Positions 36,804 to 45,941 of a stretch of DNA of 64,000 nucleotides are shown here, in pieces. Source of the stretch: Cycloclasticus sp. 46_120_T64 (GTDB lineage: Bacteria > Pseudomonadota > Gammaproteobacteria > Methylococcales > Cycloclasticaceae); contig MAAM01000010.1 in the NCBI GenBank assembly GCA_002162695.1, forward strand, positions 124,001-188,000. The letters are read 5' to 3'. A program made the translations under genes and the position numbers. The notes beneath the pieces are model-generated. The model saw only the letters and a list, made by a program, of their open reading frames with translations. It was not told where the DNA came from and searched no databases. The first letter of the stretch is position 1, and the number at the start of each line of letters is the position of its first letter.

Positions 36804-39761
36804 ATGACGGATAGAAAGAAAAGCGCAAAAGACAAGACGCTGGGGTTTGACCCCTTGGCTTGGATGGAAGAAGAGGAGTCGGCGCCGGAACCTGTGGTAG
36901 AAAAAAAGCCAGCGGCGAAAAAACCCGCGGCGAAGGCGAAAGCAAAACCAAAACCAAAGCCAAAAGCAAAGCCCGCTGCTAAAGAGGCGGAAGTTGCGCC
37001 CTATGAGTCCTCGTTAGGGCTGGAGGTTGAAGTATTAGAAAGCAGCTTTGCTTTATTGGCGCCGGTTGCAGAAGAAATGATCGGGCAGTTTTATACCACC
37101 CTATTTGAGCGCTACCCCGGTGTTATCCCGATGTTTGAGAATACCACCCAAGCGCAGCAGGTCACTAAACTGGTGGCGGCGATAAAACTCACCATCGAAA
37201 ATTTACGTAACCCCGATACATTGGTTGGCGTGTTGTTAGCGATGGGGGAGAGGCATCAAGGCTACGGTGCGGAAGAAGCGCACTATATAGCGGTACGAGA
37301 TACCTTGCTGGAGGTCATGCAGCAATACGCAGGAGATCAGTGGACAGAAGAAATTAATGACGCATGGACGGGCGCGTTGAATCTAATCGCAGAAACAATG
37401 TTAAGTGCTTATAAAGGGGACGAGGGAGACATCATGAGTGAAGAACAAATAGCTGAATTGAACTACCTGAAGGCGGCGATACAGGGCGCAGAGACTAACC
37501 TAATGATGTGCGACGCCGATTTGAATATCACCTACGCCAATAGCGCGGTGGTTGAAATGTTGCGTAACCGGCAAACGGAGTTACGCACTATTTGGCCGGG
37601 CCTCGATGCCGATGCCCTAGTGGGGCAATGTATCGATCAGTTCCATAAGAACCCCGCGCACCAGCGTGGCCTCTTGGCGGATAAAAACCGTTTACCCGCC
37701 GAAGCGGAGATTGTTGTCGCAGGGATTACCTTTAAGGTGAATGCCTCCTTCATCGAAGGCGATGATGGCGAGTACGCCGGCAATATGGTGGAGTGGCAGG
37801 ATTTAACCGAAGAAAAAGCGAAAGAGAAAGAAGTAGCGCGTTTGCAATCGGCGGTGGATAGCGCCCAAACCAACCTGATGATGTGTGACGCCGATTTGAA
37901 TATCACCTACGCCAATAGCGCGGTGGTTGAAATGATGCGTAATCGGCAGACTGAGCTACGCACGATTTGGCCGAGTCTCGATGCCGATGCCTTAGTGGGG
38001 CAATGTATTGATCAGTTCCATAAAAATCCCGCGCACCAGCGTGGCCTCTTGGCGGATAAAAACAGCCTGCCAGCCGAAGCGTTGATCGAAGTCGCTGGGA
38101 TCATCTTTAAGGTGAATGCCTCCTACATCGAAGGCCCCGATGGCGAGTACATGGGCAATATGGTGGAGTGGCAAGATTTAACCGAAGAAAAAGCGAAAGA
38201 GAGAGTGGTGGCGCGCTTGCAAGCCGCGGTGGATAGCGCCCAAACCAACCTGATGATGTGTGACGACGATTTGAATATCACCTACGCCAATAACTCGGTG
38301 GTTGAGATGATGCGTAACCGGCAAACGGAGTTACGCACGATTTGGCCGAGTCTCAACCCCGATGCTTTGGTGGGTGAGTGTATCGACCAGTTCCATAAGG
38401 ACCCATCACATCAGCGGGCTTTGCTCGGCGATAAAAATCGTTTACCCGCCGAAGCGGAGATTGTTGTCGCTGGGATCACCTTTAAGGTGAATGCCTCCTA
38501 CATCGAAGGCCCGGATGGCGAGTACATGGGTAATATGGTGGAGTGGCAAGACTTAACCGAAATAAAGGACGCCGAAAAACAAATTCAAAATATTATTCAG
38601 GCGGCCACTGAAGGGCGTTTAGACGATAGAATTGATCACGCAACGTATGATGGCGGGATGAAGGCCATTGCTTCGGGGGTCAATGACTTAGTCGAAACCT
38701 TTTCGTTACCTATTCGGGCTATTGGCAGCGTATTGGGGGATCTTTCCGAGGGTAACTTAGACATCCAAGCGAATGGTGAATATCTAGGTGAGATCAAAGA
38801 CTTAATGGATTCTGCCAATACCACTATTGATAACCTACGTGACTCGATCGGTAATATCAGCACGGCGTCGGGTAATATTGCGGTGGCGACCAGTGAGATT
38901 GCCGCCGGCAATGCCGACTTAAGTAATCGGACGGAGCAGCAAGCGGCGGAGCTAGAGGAAACCGCGGCCAGTGTTGAAGAATTGACCAGCACGGTACAGC
39001 AAACGGCATCGAATTCAAAACGGGCGAATGATTTGGCCGAAGGCGCTAGTTCGCTCGCGACGAAAGGCGGCGATGTGGTGAAAGACGCGGTGGTGGCGAT
39101 GAGTGAAATCAACTCCTCCAGCAAAAAAATCGCTGATATTATCGGGGTGATTGATGAGATCGCCTTCCAAACCAATCTATTGGCGCTTAATGCGGCGGTG
39201 GAAGCGGCGAGGGCGGGTGAACATGGACGTGGTTTTGCGGTGGTGGCCAGTGAGGTTAGGAACTTGGCTCAACGCAGTGCCGGTGCGGCGAAAGAAATTA
39301 AATTACTCATTAACGACAGTACCGATAAGGTGAACGAAGGTACCAAACTGGTTGATGAGTCGGGTGAGGTATTGGGGCAGATTGTGACCTCGGTGCAAGA
39401 GGTGAGTGCCTTAATTTCTGATATTGCAGCGGCTAGTTCAGAACAGGCGGCGGGTATTGAGCAGGTGAACGCCTCGGTGACTAATCTCGATAGTGTGACC
39501 CAGCAAAATGCGGCCCTGGTTGAGGAGTCATCAGCGGCGGCGATGTCATTACAAGACCAATCCGGTACCTTGGACAAGGCGACCTCATTCTTTACCTTAC
39601 CCGCCTCGATGGTGACGGCTAAACCGGTAGCGACGAATCGACCAGCGGCTGAACCCGCAGCGCCGAAACCGAAACCCGTGGCGGCGCCCCAAGCCAAACC
39701 AGCGGCGAAACCCAAACCGATGGCCAGTGGCGACAAGGATGACGAATGGGATGAGTTTTAA
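36804..39761 (+). CDS. cytoplasmic globin-PAS-PAS-PAS-HAMP chemoreceptor
   Basis: 985-residue methyl-accepting receptor with no transmembrane segment. Order: Lys/Ala/Pro-rich N-terminus (1-65), globin domain (about 66-205) with proximal His151 (GERHQGYG), and three tandem PAS domains repeating every 125 residues from about T231, T356 and T481. Each PAS has the Aer2-type FHK[ND]P[AS]HQR haem motif (His281/286, 406/411, 531/536) and the Iβ tryptophan (W331, W456, W581) that steadies O2 in Aer2. HAMP-like repeats follow (about 605-690), then the MCP signalling domain with its tip near residues 785-825 ([21 protein letters not shown]). An Ala/Pro/Lys linker ends in EWDEF, matching the xWxxF tether for CheR and CheB. 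It would sense gas through up to four haems. Confidence 0.94.
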   Translation: MTDRKKSAKDKTLGFDPLAWMEEEESAPEPVVEKKPAAKKPAAKAKAKPKPKPKAKPAAKEAEVAPYESSLGLEVEVLESSFALLAPVAEEMIGQFYTTLFERYPGVIPMFENTTQAQQVTKLVAAIKLTIENLRNPDTLVGVLLAMGERHQGYGAEEAHYIAVRDTLLEVMQQYAGDQWTEEINDAWTGALNLIAETMLSAYKGDEGDIMSEEQIAELNYLKAAIQGAETNLMMCDADLNITYANSAVVEMLRNRQTELRTIWPGLDADALVGQCIDQFHKNPAHQRGLLADKNRLPAEAEIVVAGITFKVNASFIEGDDGEYAGNMVEWQDLTEEKAKEKEVARLQSAVDSAQTNLMMCDADLNITYANSAVVEMMRNRQTELRTIWPSLDADALVGQCIDQFHKNPAHQRGLLADKNSLPAEALIEVAGIIFKVNASYIEGPDGEYMGNMVEWQDLTEEKAKERVVARLQAAVDSAQTNLMMCDDDLNITYANNSVVEMMRNRQTELRTIWPSLNPDALVGECIDQFHKDPSHQRALLGDKNRLPAEAEIVVAGITFKVNASYIEGPDGEYMGNMVEWQDLTEIKDAEKQIQNIIQAATEGRLDDRIDHATYDGGMKAIASGVNDLVETFSLPIRAIGSVLGDLSEGNLDIQANGEYLGEIKDLMDSANTTIDNLRDSIGNISTASGNIAVATSEIAAGNADLSNRTEQQAAELEETAASVEELTSTVQQTASNSKRANDLAEGASSLATKGGDVVKDAVVAMSEINSSSKKIADIIGVIDEIAFQTNLLALNAAVEAARAGEHGRGFAVVASEVRNLAQRSAGAAKEIKLLINDSTDKVNEGTKLVDESGEVLGQIVTSVQEVSALISDIAAASSEQAAGIEQVNASVTNLDSVTQQNAALVEESSAAAMSLQDQSGTLDKATSFFTLPASMVTAKPVATNRPAAEPAAPKPKPVAAPQAKPAAKPKPMASGDKDDEWDEF
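37494..38618 (+). repeat. three tandem 375-bp coding repeats (haem-PAS units)
   Basis: Corresponding codons (ACN AAC CTN ATG ATG TG) recur at 37494, 37869 and 38244, exactly 375 bp apart. Long stretches are identical or nearly so at the nucleotide level between copies, including synonymous positions, for example the blocks encoding NITYAN and VEWQDLTE. This points to recent duplication or ongoing gene conversion. Confidence 0.93.
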
Positions 39762-39772
39762 CGGCAGCTAGC

Positions 39773-39814
39773 ATGTGTTGCCAACCTTGTTCGATAACAA
39801 GGTTGGCAACACAT
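39773..39814. repeat. perfect 19-bp inverted repeat within the che operon
   Basis: Positions 39773-39791 are the exact reverse complement of 39796-39814, with a 4-base loop (CGAT). No T-run follows, so it is not a classical intrinsic terminator. It lies between the receptor stop (39761) and cheR, where it could stabilise upstream mRNA or limit expression of the downstream genes. Confidence 0.85.
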
Positions 39815-39858
39815 AAACCACTGAATTAGCAGGGCTGAGGCCTGTGCCGGTGTCAAAA

Positions 39859-40725
39859 ATGGAGGGGATGGTGGTTGCGAAAAGGAAAGAAGGTAAACAA
39901 AGGGAGTTCGAGTTCACCGATGAAATATTTCAGCAGATTCGTCAGTTGGTGAAATTACATACCGGGATAGTGCTCGCAGATGGCAAACAAGATATGGTCT
40001 ACGGGCGTTTGACGAGGCGTTTACGAGCGCTTGATTTGGCTGACTTCGGTAGTTATTTAGATATTATTCGACAGGAAGATGAAGAGGAAATTATTAATTT
40101 AGTTAATGCGATTACGACTAATTTAACCTCCTTTTTTAGGGAAGAACACCACTTTGATTATTTAAAGAGCACGGTGTTTCCGAGTTTGTTAGAAAAGAAT
40201 GCTCCGACGCGGAAAATACGCATATGGAGTGCCGGTTGTTCAACCGGTGAGGAGCCGTATAGTCTGGCCATTACGGTGCAAGAGTTTTTTTCTGAACACC
40301 CAGACTGGGATGTGAAAATAATTGCCACCGACTTAGACTCCAATGTACTCGCGAAGGGGGCAAAAGGGGTTTACGAGATAAACCGAGTCGAGGGGGTGAA
40401 TCCGGAGTATAAACGACGTTGGATGAAACGTGGTAAGGACGATAAGGCTGATTTAGTGAAAATGAGGGCCGAATTGCAAGGGCTGATTACCTTCAAACAA
40501 TTAAATTTATTGCATGGCTGGCCGATTAACGGGCCTATTGATATTATTTTTTGCCGTAATGTGGTTATTTATTTTGATAAAGAGACCCAGCGTGGTTTAT
40601 TTGATCGTTATGCCGATGTGTTAGCAGACGATGGCCATCTGTTTATCGGCCACTCGGAGAATATGTTTAATGTCTGTGACCGTTTCGATTCCTTGGGTCA
40701 GACGATGTATCAGCGAAGTAACTGA
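39859..40725 (+). CDS. cheR: chemotaxis protein methyltransferase CheR
   Basis: 288 residues. SAM-dependent methyltransferase that methylates receptor glutamates. It has an N-terminal helical domain (about 10-80; TNLTSFFREEHHFDYL) and a SAM-binding fold with motif I RIWSAGCSTGEEPYSLA (about residues 117-133), DIIFCRNVVIYFD (about residues 228-240) and the C-terminal LFIGHSE segment. The exact start is uncertain: GTG 39844, ATG 39859 and ATG 39868 are in frame, with a GGAGGGG stretch between the last two. The cheD gene follows after three bases. Confidence 0.95.
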   Translation: MEGMVVAKRKEGKQREFEFTDEIFQQIRQLVKLHTGIVLADGKQDMVYGRLTRRLRALDLADFGSYLDIIRQEDEEEIINLVNAITTNLTSFFREEHHFDYLKSTVFPSLLEKNAPTRKIRIWSAGCSTGEEPYSLAITVQEFFSEHPDWDVKIIATDLDSNVLAKGAKGVYEINRVEGVNPEYKRRWMKRGKDDKADLVKMRAELQGLITFKQLNLLHGWPINGPIDIIFCRNVVIYFDKETQRGLFDRYADVLADDGHLFIGHSENMFNVCDRFDSLGQTMYQRSN

Positions 40726-40728
40726 TCG

Positions 40729-41376
40729 ATGACGCATTCGAATATTAAACCAGACGATATGCCTAGTGCCTTGCCGGGCTTTGAAGATATTAACCGCTAT
40801 TGGGATACCAGTCATGGTTATTATTCGGCGAAAATCCTACCCGGGCAATACTATGTTAGTAATAATGATGAGTTGATAGCCACGGTGTTGGGCTCTTGTA
40901 TTTCAGTCTGCGTGACCGACAAGGTGGCCGGTATCGGCGGGATGAATCACTTTATGTTGCCTATTTATTCGCGAGAACAGGCGGACTCTTGGGGCAGTAC
41001 GGTGATCAGTGCGGAAACCCGTTATGGAAACTTTGCGATGGAGCATATGATAAATGATGTCATTAAACATGGTGGGGTGAAGAATCGCTTGGAATTGAAG
41101 GTGATAGGGGGGGGGCGGGTGATGGATCAGATGACCGATATAGGCCTAAGGAATATCTCGTTTGTGTACGACTACATAGCCAACGAACGCCTGCAGCTGG
41201 TGAAAGAAGACGTAGGTGACCGCTATCCACGGAAGGTCTTATTTCATGTAAAAACGGGTAAGGTGAAGGTGAGGAAGTTGAAAAAAGTGAATAATTCGAC
41301 ACTATTAGAAAGAGATAGCGAATACTTAAGTAAATTAAATACGCAAACGGTCGGCGGTTCAGTCGATTTGTTTTAG
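40729..41376 (+). CDS. cheD: chemoreceptor glutamine deamidase CheD
   Basis: 215 residues. Deamidates receptor glutamines and, in Bacillus, also binds CheC. The papain-like catalytic Cys lies in ATVLGSCISVCVTD (about residue 63) and the catalytic His in GGMNHFMLP (about residue 79). Phosphatase CheC and CheD are both encoded in this window, as in the Bacillus adaptation circuit. The protein ends in GGSVDLF, similar to the tail of the membrane MCP two genes on. The gene lies between cheR and cheB in the operon. Confidence 0.95.
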   Translation: MTHSNIKPDDMPSALPGFEDINRYWDTSHGYYSAKILPGQYYVSNNDELIATVLGSCISVCVTDKVAGIGGMNHFMLPIYSREQADSWGSTVISAETRYGNFAMEHMINDVIKHGGVKNRLELKVIGGGRVMDQMTDIGLRNISFVYDYIANERLQLVKEDVGDRYPRKVLFHVKTGKVKVRKLKKVNNSTLLERDSEYLSKLNTQTVGGSVDLF

Positions 41377-41391
41377 GGTGAAGGGGGTAGC

Positions 41392-42435
41392 GTGACAAAC
41401 ATTAAAAAAATTAGATTGTTAATCGTTGATGATTCGGCCATTGTGCGTCAGGTACTCAGCGAAATTTTTAGTAAAACAGATGATATAGAGGTGATTGGTA
41501 CAGCGATAGATCCGTTAATTGCGCGTGATAAAATTAAACGGTTAAAACCTGATGTATTAACCTTGGATATAGAAATGCCAAGGATGGATGGGATTACTTT
41601 TTTGGCCAACTTAATGCGACTGCGCCCGGTGCCAGTGGTGATGGTTTCGACCTTGACTGAAAAAGGTGCGGAGGCAACCTTTAAGGCGCTAGAGCTTGGC
41701 GCTATCGATTTTGTTGCAAAACCCAAAGTGAATGTTAAAACCGAGCTGGCGAAATATGCCGAAGATATCTGCGCTAAGGTGCGGGCGGCAGCGGCTGCGC
41801 GCATTCGGACGGCGAGCCCGCTTAAGTCAGCAGAAACGGCGGTGACATTAGCGACCCCGCGAAAGAATCTCCGGCAAATCATAGCTATTGGTTCATCAAC
41901 GGGGGGGACCGAAGCGATTAAGGAGTTACTGGTCGGTTTACCGGTCGATTCACCACCGGTGGTTATTACCCAGCATATTCCAAAAACATTTAGTACGGCA
42001 TTTGCTCAACGTTTAAATGGGATGTGTGAACTTACCGTGCTGGAGGCAAACACGGGCATGCAGTTAAAATCAGGTCACGTCTACCTTGCACCGGGCGATC
42101 GGCACCTATTAGTGGTGAAAAAAGGCGCTATTTTTAGCTGTGTATTGAATGATGGGCCAGCGGTAAATCGGCATAAACCCTCGGTTGATGTGATGTTTCG
42201 TTCACTCATTGAATGCGCGCCAAAGGATGTACACGCGGTGATGCTGACGGGGATGGGCAGCGATGGGGCAGAGGGTATGCTGGACCTACTCAAGGCTGGG
42301 GCCACCACGACCGCACAGGATGAAGCTTCTAGCGTGGTTTGGGGGATGCCGGGCAGTGCGGTGAAACTATCGGCTGTGCAATCGGTTTTACCGTTGAAAA
42401 AAATAGCTGGGCACCTGATTGCTCAGTATGAATAG
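41392..42435 (+). CDS. cheB: chemotaxis-specific methylesterase CheB
   Basis: 347 residues. N-terminal receiver domain (about 6-125; phospho-Asp in LTLDIEMPRMDG, Lys in VAKPK) and a C-terminal methylesterase domain with the catalytic triad Ser (AIGSSTGGTEAI, about residue 166), His (VVITQHIPKTF, about residue 193) and Asp (LTGMGSDGAEG, about residue 288). The GTG start at 41392 follows AAGGGGG and fits the family N-terminus. CheB removes methyl groups added by CheR once phosphorylated by CheA. Confidence 0.96.
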   Translation: MTNIKKIRLLIVDDSAIVRQVLSEIFSKTDDIEVIGTAIDPLIARDKIKRLKPDVLTLDIEMPRMDGITFLANLMRLRPVPVVMVSTLTEKGAEATFKALELGAIDFVAKPKVNVKTELAKYAEDICAKVRAAAAARIRTASPLKSAETAVTLATPRKNLRQIIAIGSSTGGTEAIKELLVGLPVDSPPVVITQHIPKTFSTAFAQRLNGMCELTVLEANTGMQLKSGHVYLAPGDRHLLVVKKGAIFSCVLNDGPAVNRHKPSVDVMFRSLIECAPKDVHAVMLTGMGSDGAEGMLDLLKAGATTTAQDEASSVVWGMPGSAVKLSAVQSVLPLKKIAGHLIAQYE

Positions 42436-42483
42436 TAAAAACAGGTGGCTTATGCTACTCAACGAGTTAGCGGGGAGTACTTC

Positions 42484-43704
42484 ATGATGAAAGAGCGAGG
42501 GTTTGTTCAACAATTTCGTATTGCCATACTGATTAGCCTGATTGCTATTGTGGCAAGCTTTATGCCTCCAATCGCTACCGCTTATTGGTCGCCACTATTA
42601 TTGATGATCGTCAGCGCAAGCTGGATGTTCATTGCTTTCAAAAGCTCCCAGAGTTCGGCGGTTATGGGGGGGGCGAGCAGTGCCAGCGCAAACGATAGCG
42701 GGGGGGGGACGGTAGAGCTGGATAATGAGGTGTCGGCTTTGTTACAGGATGTTGCGAGGATTGTGGCCGATGAAATGTCTAGAGCACAAACTGAGGTGCA
42801 ACGTATTAGACAATTGACGGGCGACGCGGTGGTTGAGTTAGCGAGCAGTTTTAATGGGATGAATGAGCATGCGCAAATACAGGGGCGAGAAATAGCCGGG
42901 GTTCTTAGTACTTTCACGACCGAAGACGAAGGCAGTGTCGATTTTGCTAAATTTGTCATCGATGCGAGTAATACCCTCGATTATTTTGTGGATAATATGC
43001 TCACGATTAGTCATAAAAGTATGGAAATGGTGGGTAATGTTGATGATATTTCAACGAATATGGATGAGATATATTCCTTACTAAATAATGTGACTGGGAT
43101 TGCCGATCAGACCAATTTATTGGCGCTGAATGCGGCGATTGAAGCCGCGCGTGCGGGCGAACACGGACGAGGTTTTGCGGTGGTGGCTGACGAGGTGCGT
43201 AAGTTATCTACCGGGTCGGCGACGACCGGTGAGCAAATTAGGCAGGTTATTAAGAAATCTCGGGTTAATATTGATAGCGCGGTGGACACTATTGGCACGA
43301 TGGCGTCGAAGGATATGAATTCGACGATTAAGTCGAAAGACCAGATGCAGTTGATGATGCGGAAGATAGAGGTATTAAATGCCAATATGGCAACAAAAAT
43401 GGTCGTTGTACAGGATATGAGCAACAATATTAATAATAGCGTGGCAATGGCGGTACGTGCTTTGCAGTTTGAAGATATGGTCAGCCAGTTATCCGAGCAC
43501 GTGGAGACAACCTGCCAACAAGTGGCGCCGTTTATTACTCAGGCTGGGGTGAGTTATAACAATGATACGAGCGCTGGTAGCGCTGCTGAGCGGATTAAAG
43601 TTTTGCGTAGAAACTTACAGCAGATACGTAACGAAACCTGCGCGCCTCAGCACGAGGCGGTTGTGCAGAGCTCGATGTCGGAGGGCGAGATCGATTTATT
43701 CTAG
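42484..43704 (+). CDS. short membrane-anchored methyl-accepting protein
   Basis: 406 residues. Two closely spaced transmembrane helices (about 10-27 and 34-53) leave almost no periplasmic domain. The rest is cytoplasmic, with an MCP signalling tip near residues 205-250 ([31 protein letters not shown]). No sensor domain is visible; input may come from the membrane or from partner receptors. The C-terminus is EGEIDLF, not the CheR tether. Start ATG 42484 has GGGGAG six bases upstream; an upstream GTG is less likely. It is the last gene of the operon and is followed by a terminator. Confidence 0.92.
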   Translation: MMKERGFVQQFRIAILISLIAIVASFMPPIATAYWSPLLLMIVSASWMFIAFKSSQSSAVMGGASSASANDSGGGTVELDNEVSALLQDVARIVADEMSRAQTEVQRIRQLTGDAVVELASSFNGMNEHAQIQGREIAGVLSTFTTEDEGSVDFAKFVIDASNTLDYFVDNMLTISHKSMEMVGNVDDISTNMDEIYSLLNNVTGIADQTNLLALNAAIEAARAGEHGRGFAVVADEVRKLSTGSATTGEQIRQVIKKSRVNIDSAVDTIGTMASKDMNSTIKSKDQMQLMMRKIEVLNANMATKMVVVQDMSNNINNSVAMAVRALQFEDMVSQLSEHVETTCQQVAPFITQAGVSYNNDTSAGSAAERIKVLRRNLQQIRNETCAPQHEAVVQSSMSEGEIDLF

Positions 43705-43735
43705 TGGCTCCCCGCTGAAAATACTTAGCGGTCAT

Positions 43736-43775
43736 AAAAGCAGCGTATCAGTGTACTGAAACGCTGCTTTTATGT
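43736..43775. terminator. bidirectional terminator between the che operon and proS
   Basis: An 11-bp perfect stem AAAAGCAGCGT/ACGCTGCTTTT (43736-43746 with 43761-43771), extended inside by TCAG/CTGA, with T-runs on both strands. It ends both the rightward chemotaxis operon and the leftward proS. Confidence 0.88.
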
Positions 43776-43777
43776 GT

Positions 43778-45484
43778 TTAGCAGCGGTCTTTTAGGTGCT
43801 GAATAATGTCTTGCAGTGGAATATCGACATTCTCTGTATCTGTTCTACCGCGGTATTCAACCATACCGTTATCTAGGCCACGGTCACCGAGGACGATACG
43901 GTGAGGAATACCAATCAGTTCCATATCCGAGAACATAAAGCCTGGACGTACCTTACGGTCATCAAAGATTACCTCAAAACCAGCTTCAATTAGCTGTTCG
44001 TAGAGGGTTTCACTGGCGGCTTTCAGGCGTTCCGATTTATGCATATTCATCGGTAATAAAGCCACTTGGAACGGCGCTAGGGCTGCGGGCCAGATGATCC
44101 CCTTATCGTCGTGGTGCTGCTCAATGGCAGCCGCAATCACCCGAGTAATACCAATGCCATAACAGCCCATGGTCATGGTTTGGTTTTTGCCTTGTTCATT
44201 CAACACGCTGGCCTTCATCGCTTCACTATATTTTGTGCCTAGCTGAAAAATATGACCGACTTCGATACCACGGGCGATGGTGAGCGTCCCCTGGCCATCG
44301 GGGCTTTTATCACCGGCGACGACTTGGCGAATATCAGCAATATGATCGGCTTCAGCTAAGTCGCGGAGCCAATTAACCCCGGTGAAGTGCTGGTCGTTTT
44401 CGTTGGCACCACAAACAAAGTTGGCGGCTTGTGCCGCACTACGGTCAACAATCATCGGTATATCAAGGCCGATGGGGCCAATATAACCCGCGTTACAGCC
44501 GGCAATGCGTTTAATATCGTCATCGCTGGCTAAGGTTAAGGGGCTGGCAACGCCGGCTAGTTTTTCTGCTTTGATTTCATTGAGCTGATGATCGCCACGT
44601 AATACAAGCGCGATAACATTATCCTCATCGCCATTAACCAACAAAGTTTTTAAGCACTGCTGCGGTTGTATATTTAAGAAGTTACTGATTTCTTCGATGC
44701 TGCGTTGGCCCACCGTGCTAACTTTCTGTAGGGTCTCGCTGGCTTCGCCTCTTGGTTCGCTGGGTGCAAGTGCCTCAGCTTTTTCGACGTTAGCGGCGTA
44801 CTGGCTGTCGGTTGAAAAGGCGATGGCGTCTTCACCAGAATCGGCCAAGACATGAAATTCGTGAGAGGCATTACCGCCAATTGAGCCGGTGTCGGCTAAT
44901 ACAGGTCGGAAGTCTAAGCCCAAGCGGTTGAATATATTGTTATACGCTAGGTACATTCGATCATAGGTTTGCTGCAAGGATTCTTCGTCGCTATGAAAGG
45001 AGTACGCGTCTTTCATGATGAATTCACGTGAGCGCATAATGCCAAAACGTGGACGGATTTCGTCACGAAATTTGGTTTGGATTTGGTAGTAGTTCAGCGG
45101 TAGTTGTTTATAACTCTTAATTTCGTTGCGCGCCAACTCGGTAATGATTTCTTCGTGGGTTGGGCCTAAACAAAATTCACGGCCATGACGGTCGTTTAAG
45201 CGGGTGAGTTCTGCGCCGTATTGTTCCCAGCGTCCTGACTCTTGCCATAACTCGGCGGGTTGCACCACCGGCATTAATACTTCAAGTGCACCGGCGTTAT
45301 TCATTTCCTCACGCACGATGGTTTGTACTTTTTGCAGTACTTTGACCCCCAACGGTAGCCAATTATATAAACCAGCGGCCAATTTTCGCACTAGGCCGGC
45401 ACGAATCATTAATTGATGACTAATGATCTCTGCATCGGCAGGGGTTTCTTTAACGGTATTAAGAGGGAATTGACTGGTACGCAT
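43778..45484 (-). CDS. proS: prolyl-tRNA synthetase (bacterial type)
   Basis: Charges tRNA-Pro. 568 residues with the class II core: motif 2-like region [21 protein letters not shown] (about residues 137-157), the editing INS domain between motifs 2 and 3 (about 225-405), motif 3 [11 protein letters not shown] (about residues 440-450) and an anticodon-binding C-terminal domain (about 470-568). This is the long bacterial form with cis-editing. It is convergent with the che operon. Confidence 0.97.
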   Translation of the reverse strand: MRTSQFPLNTVKETPADAEIISHQLMIRAGLVRKLAAGLYNWLPLGVKVLQKVQTIVREEMNNAGALEVLMPVVQPAELWQESGRWEQYGAELTRLNDRHGREFCLGPTHEEIITELARNEIKSYKQLPLNYYQIQTKFRDEIRPRFGIMRSREFIMKDAYSFHSDEESLQQTYDRMYLAYNNIFNRLGLDFRPVLADTGSIGGNASHEFHVLADSGEDAIAFSTDSQYAANVEKAEALAPSEPRGEASETLQKVSTVGQRSIEEISNFLNIQPQQCLKTLLVNGDEDNVIALVLRGDHQLNEIKAEKLAGVASPLTLASDDDIKRIAGCNAGYIGPIGLDIPMIVDRSAAQAANFVCGANENDQHFTGVNWLRDLAEADHIADIRQVVAGDKSPDGQGTLTIARGIEVGHIFQLGTKYSEAMKASVLNEQGKNQTMTMGCYGIGITRVIAAAIEQHHDDKGIIWPAALAPFQVALLPMNMHKSERLKAASETLYEQLIEAGFEVIFDDRKVRPGFMFSDMELIGIPHRIVLGDRGLDNGMVEYRGRTDTENVDIPLQDIIQHLKDRC

Positions 45485-45941
45485 AATGGTTTTAACTGTA
45501 TTGGGATGACTGAATTGAAGCGGCTATTTTACGCGTAAAAGCACCCAGGGGATAAACATATTGTTTGATCTTGCACTCTCTTGCGAAGCTTTTAGCGAGA
45601 TCTTTCGAAGAGAGTGGGTGAAAGACTGAATGCGGTGGTGGGACTGGTTTTATTGCCGCGTGGATGATTTTTCGTAGTTAATAGATGTTTTGTTAATGAG
45701 CTTTTGGCGTTTGGGTGGATGATGTTTGGGTGAGGCTATGGGCTTCTCGTTGTTGTCGGGGATGAGGCCTAACAATAAACAACGCCGGTACGGCTTGTTC
45801 AATTCGCGAATGTCGCCCAGCTAGTTTATGCTTGATACGAACGGCTTGATTTATTTCGCGATTAATCAGCGGTTTAGCTCGTTGGCAGTTAATCTGCATT
45901 GACGAGTAGGGGATTAACTTAAGAATAATAAAAGGATCACC
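45485..45941. other. 457-bp intergenic region between proS and the porin gene
   Basis: I see no convincing gene. An inverted repeat CACTCTCTT/AAGAGAGTG (45574-45582 with 45608-45616) could form a hairpin without T-run. No clear Pho box (paired CTGTCAT) was seen, although the downstream porin is of the phosphate-selective family. AAAGGAT precedes the porin ATG. Confidence 0.5.

Noticed and set aside
24108-43704. Horizontally acquired island
   Set aside because: No tRNA, integrase, IS or flanking direct repeat is seen, and base composition and codon use look like the neighbours.
45693-45899. 68-codon minus-strand open frame in the proS-porin gap
   Set aside because: No ribosome site, unusual composition and no family resemblance; it is likely a chance frame.
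45485-45941. PhoB box upstream of the porin
   Set aside because: No paired CTGTCAT-like 7-mers with 4-bp spacing were found, despite the phosphate-porin family membership.
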